From NCBI RefSeq assembly GCF_025370935.1, contig NC_133492.1:12336682-12400681 (forward strand): DNA of 64,000 nt. Reading direction: 5' to 3'. This DNA is from Choristoneura fumiferana. Taxonomy: Eukaryota; Arthropoda; Insecta; Lepidoptera; Tortricidae. Both the position numbers and the translations under genes were made by a program. The notes under the pieces were generated by a model. That model was not told where the DNA came from, made no database searches, and was given only the letters and a program-made list of their open reading frames with translations. Shown piece after piece: positions 61,792 to 64,000 of the stretch. Every line of letters starts with the position of its first letter. The first letter of the stretch is position 1.

Positions 61792-62036
61792 CAGGGTAAA
61801 AAAATTTAACGTGATACAAAATTAGTGTTTCGAGCTCAGTTACTTAATGCTAGGTAATATAATGCATTAACTCTTTTGTTGTAATTAGTCTGATGAAATT
61901 TGCGGTTTCCATGCGTTCATGATTTAGTATTTCAATAATGTATAGAAACCACAAATTTTATCAGACTTTTTCAATAAATGAGTTATTGCTTATACTTGAA
62001 ACACTAATTTTGTATCACGTTCAACATTTCACTCTG
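61792..62036. mobile_element. MITE with TA flanks (mariner/Tc1-like), about 245 bp
   Basis: CAGGGTAAAAAAATTTAACG, TGATACAAAATTAGTGTTTC is mirrored by GAAACACTAATTTTGTATCA, CGTTCAACATTTCACTCTG, with TA on both sides. A second internal pair, CTGATGAAATTTGCGGTTTC and GAAACCACAAATTTTATCAG, lies inside. Confidence 0.88.
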
Positions 62037-62039
62037 TAT

Positions 62040-62510
62040 ACAAAACAATAGAATCACTACATTGAAGAGTTGAATTGAAATGGAGTAATGTAATTTCCAA
62101 CAAGAATTCTGTTTAAGTTAGTAAATAATTAAGTTATTAGGTATTTAACTTTATCGTGTACACACAGCATTTAGCTAGCTCCACCATCTCCTGTCTTGTT
62201 TATTATTCAGTGAACAATTAAGCTACAAAATCAATTTTAATGTAATCTACTTCGCCTCGCATCGCAACACACCTGTGTTGTTACTGAGTATCTAATACAA
62301 TATTACGTTGCAGATCACGTAATCGCGTATAATTTTCTATAATGTAGATTGTTCGCAAGTCTAAAGTTACTCGCATAGTGATGATTTCGTCGTCTATCAC
62401 AGTGACAGACAGCTATGTGACATGTTCTATCGAACCCACAGATATGTCACACGAGTATAAAAATGCGACCAGAGGCCGTAGTGCCTAACGTTTCTGATAT
62501 TGCTAAAGCC
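62040..62510. other. no recognisable feature
   Basis: Nothing supported. Confidence 0.4.
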
Positions 62511-62516
62511 CAACTG

Positions 62517-62596
62517 GCTACGGTCCAAGCCCTCTCATTCTGAGAGGAGGCCTGTGCTCTCCAGTGGGACGTATATATAGGCCGTGATGATGATGG
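62517..62596 (+). mobile_element. SINE family A 3' fragment
   Basis: GGTCCAAGCCCTCTCATTCT, GAGAGGAGGCCTGTGCTCTC, CAGTGGGACGTATATATAGG then (GATGAT). Confidence 0.85.
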
Positions 62597-62643
62597 CTAA
62601 ACAGCTCTGAGCTCAAGAGGATTTCTTTCCATTTGGTAAGTAC

Positions 62644-62788
62644 GGTCTAGGACTTTAATTCATGAGCCACCCACATGAAACCTTTCAAAGGAAAGTCATT
62701 ACGATTTTCATTAATAATTAATGCGATGTCACTATGATGTTTACTGTGAAATGGTTCTATGGTGGCTCATGAATTAAAGTCCTTGACC
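62644..62788. mobile_element. MITE with 28-bp terminal inverted repeats
   Basis: GGTCTAGGACTTTAATTCAT, GAGCCACC is matched by GGTGGCTCATGAATTAAAGT, CCTTGACC with one mismatch; ATGAAACCTTTCA and TGTGAAATGGTTC extend the fold. Confidence 0.88.
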
Positions 62789-62813
62789 ATGCCAAAATCT
62801 ACAAAAAATATGA

Positions 62814-62965
62814 AAAACTGGCCAAGTGCGAGATGGGCTCGCGCATCGAGGGTTCTGTTACAAGTTTGTAGGTGTCTATGAATATCCAGTGTTAGCAGAG
62901 CCCTTCTCCTGCGCAAAATGTACGCAGTGTGGGGTTTTAGATGGTTACCGACAATAGACAGACAG
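62814..62965 (+). repeat. GGCCAAGTGCGAG repeat fragment
   Basis: AAACTGGCCAAGTGCGAGAT, GGTTCTGTTACAAGTTTGTA, TATCCAGTGTTAGCAGAGCC and GCAAAATGTACGCAGTGTGG. The same central block occurs near 57958. Confidence 0.65.
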
Positions 62966-62989
62966 ACATAAAATATGATTTTCAGACTT

Positions 62990-63296
62990 AAATAAATAAA
63001 TATCATGGAACAAGTGACACCAATTGACCTAGTCTCCTAAGCAAAGCTTGTACTATGGGTACTAGGCAACGGATAAATATACTTATATGTATAGATAAAT
63101 ATATACTGAAATTATTTTAATCGTTGTATTGTCCTAAATTACTTTATTTATCAATATATAGATACCTACGTAAACGTTCAAGCTCGAGAACAAACATTCG
63201 TATTATTCATACAAATGTCTGCCCTGACTGGAGATCGAACCCGGGACCTCAAGCTTCAAAGTCAGGTTCTCTACCAACTTGGCTCCGCTGGGGCAA
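62990..63296 (-). mobile_element. SINE family B, full length with tRNA-like head
   Basis: On the minus strand it starts GCCCCAGCGGAGCCAAGTTG (box A: AGCCAAGTTGG), followed by CCTGACTTTGAAGCTTGAGG, box B GGGTTCGATC, GGGCAGACATTTGTATGAAT, and ends with CATAGTACAAGCTTTGCTTA and ATATTTATTTATTT. An AT-rich replacement of about 70 bp lies near 63104-63175. This copy shows the head that the others lack. Confidence 0.88.
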
Positions 63297-63496
63297 ACGA
63301 GTTCTTGAGTGGAGACCGCGAATCGGCAAGCGTGGCGTGGGACGCCCTCAGACTAGGTGGAGCGATGATCTTCGCAGGTTAGCTGGCAAGAACTGGATGA
63401 TGGATGAGACTGGCCGAGGATCGTGCTCAGTGGCGTGCAACTGGAGAGGTCTATGCCCAGCAGTGGACTAAGATAGGCCGATGATGATGATGATGA
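63297..63496 (+). pseudogene. RTE LINE C-terminal fragment
   Basis: It encodes RVLEWRPRIGKRGVGRPQTR, WSDDLRRLAGKNWM, then loses the frame and ends GGTCTATGCCCAGCAGTGGA and (TGATGA)n. It starts exactly at the head of the SINE copy, so one was inserted beside the other. Confidence 0.85.
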
Positions 63497-63499
63497 CGC

Positions 63500-64000
63500 T
63501 ATAAGAGCTACCTTCATACTAAATTTGAAGTTTTTTAGCACGACTTGGTTTTCTATTTAAACAACAACTTTCGTTATCTAACTTTCGGAAACAAAAAGAA
63601 GAAACTTTTGCAAAAGAAAATTATTTTAAACAATGAACTAAAATAATCAAAAACTACTTTGGGCACATTAAAAGCCGTGCCCAAAACAAATGACGCTCTA
63701 TTTAATGCAAATGCGCCGGAAAATCGAGCCGGGACCTTTAGTTTTTGCCCCGAAATTAACATAAAGGCTTACTTTAATAGATAGGTAGGTACTATATAGG
63801 TAATTGGAGTTGGACTGCACGCCGTATATTCGCGCCACATGTGGCGAATCTGCGGTGGTCAGAGAGCCAATTCGTTTTATTAATGACACCGATACAGCTA
63901 GGCGGCAAAAGTCAAATTTATATTTATTTTTTAACCTGTTCTGTAGCAATGTCAAATATTGCAAGTAAAACCTGTGTTTGCATAAGGAAGCCAAGGTTGA
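63500..64000. other. no recognisable feature
   Basis: Nothing supported to the end of the window. Confidence 0.4.

Noticed and set aside
1..64000. CRISPR array, operon or prokaryotic cluster
   Set aside because: Tandem arrays here are microsatellites and minisatellites without spacer structure; the gene content and SINEs are eukaryotic.

Overview
The window looks like repeat-dominated nuclear DNA from a moth or butterfly. This is inferred from AT-rich sequence packed with repeat types I associate with Lepidoptera: non-autonomous Helitrons that start TC and end CTAGT after a GC hairpin, tRNA-headed SINEs, RTE-type LINE tails ending in (TGATGA)n, CR1/Jockey-type LINEs, and many small inverted-repeat elements (MITEs). 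I found no complete host gene, rRNA or functional tRNA gene. One coding-like stretch (1932-2249, minus) could be an unrecognised exon or gene relic.

Region 1-6 kb holds Helitron pieces, a LINE remnant, a large nested palindromic MITE with TTA/TTAA flanks, and a 5'-truncated RTE LINE inserted in a Helitron tail with a 10-bp target duplication. Region 6.06-11.7 kb (minus strand) is the centrepiece: a CR1/Jockey-superfamily LINE with intact ORF1 (PHD finger, coiled coil, FP-like domain), intact ORF2 (endonuclease plus reverse transcriptase), and between them an unexpected third open frame of up to 254 codons that is cysteine-rich and has one strong hydrophobic segment. Its stop codon overlaps the ORF2 start.

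Region 12-29 kb mixes SINEs (including a tail-to-tail pair), Helitrons, RTE fragments, a chimera of RTE coding sequence with another element's tail, several MITEs, an 84-bp-arm palindrome abutting a Helitron end, and a DUF4817/HTH transposase N-terminus (28967-29467). Region 29.5-43 kb is sparse in recognisable features, apart from MITEs, a full tRNA-SINE, a Helitron, and an 877-bp TTAA-flanked element inserted in a repeat whose uninterrupted copy is also in the window.

Region 43-54 kb contains two CR1-like LINE 3' ends with long (CA)n arrays. The one at 50-51 kb (minus) carries seven small hairpins with different stems but the same nine-base loop pattern, which I regard as the most interesting signal here. 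It is followed by a 30-bp minisatellite, and further on by a perfect 105-bp-arm palindrome. Region 54-64 kb has a full tRNA-SINE with an 11-bp target duplication, a 60-bp-TIR element enclosing Pol III promoter-like boxes, a Jockey relic inside a Helitron, and further MITEs and SINEs.

The elements do not form a host pathway. They read as layers of insertion, with the LINEs as likely donors of reverse transcriptase and the SINEs, Helitrons and MITEs as non-autonomous passengers.
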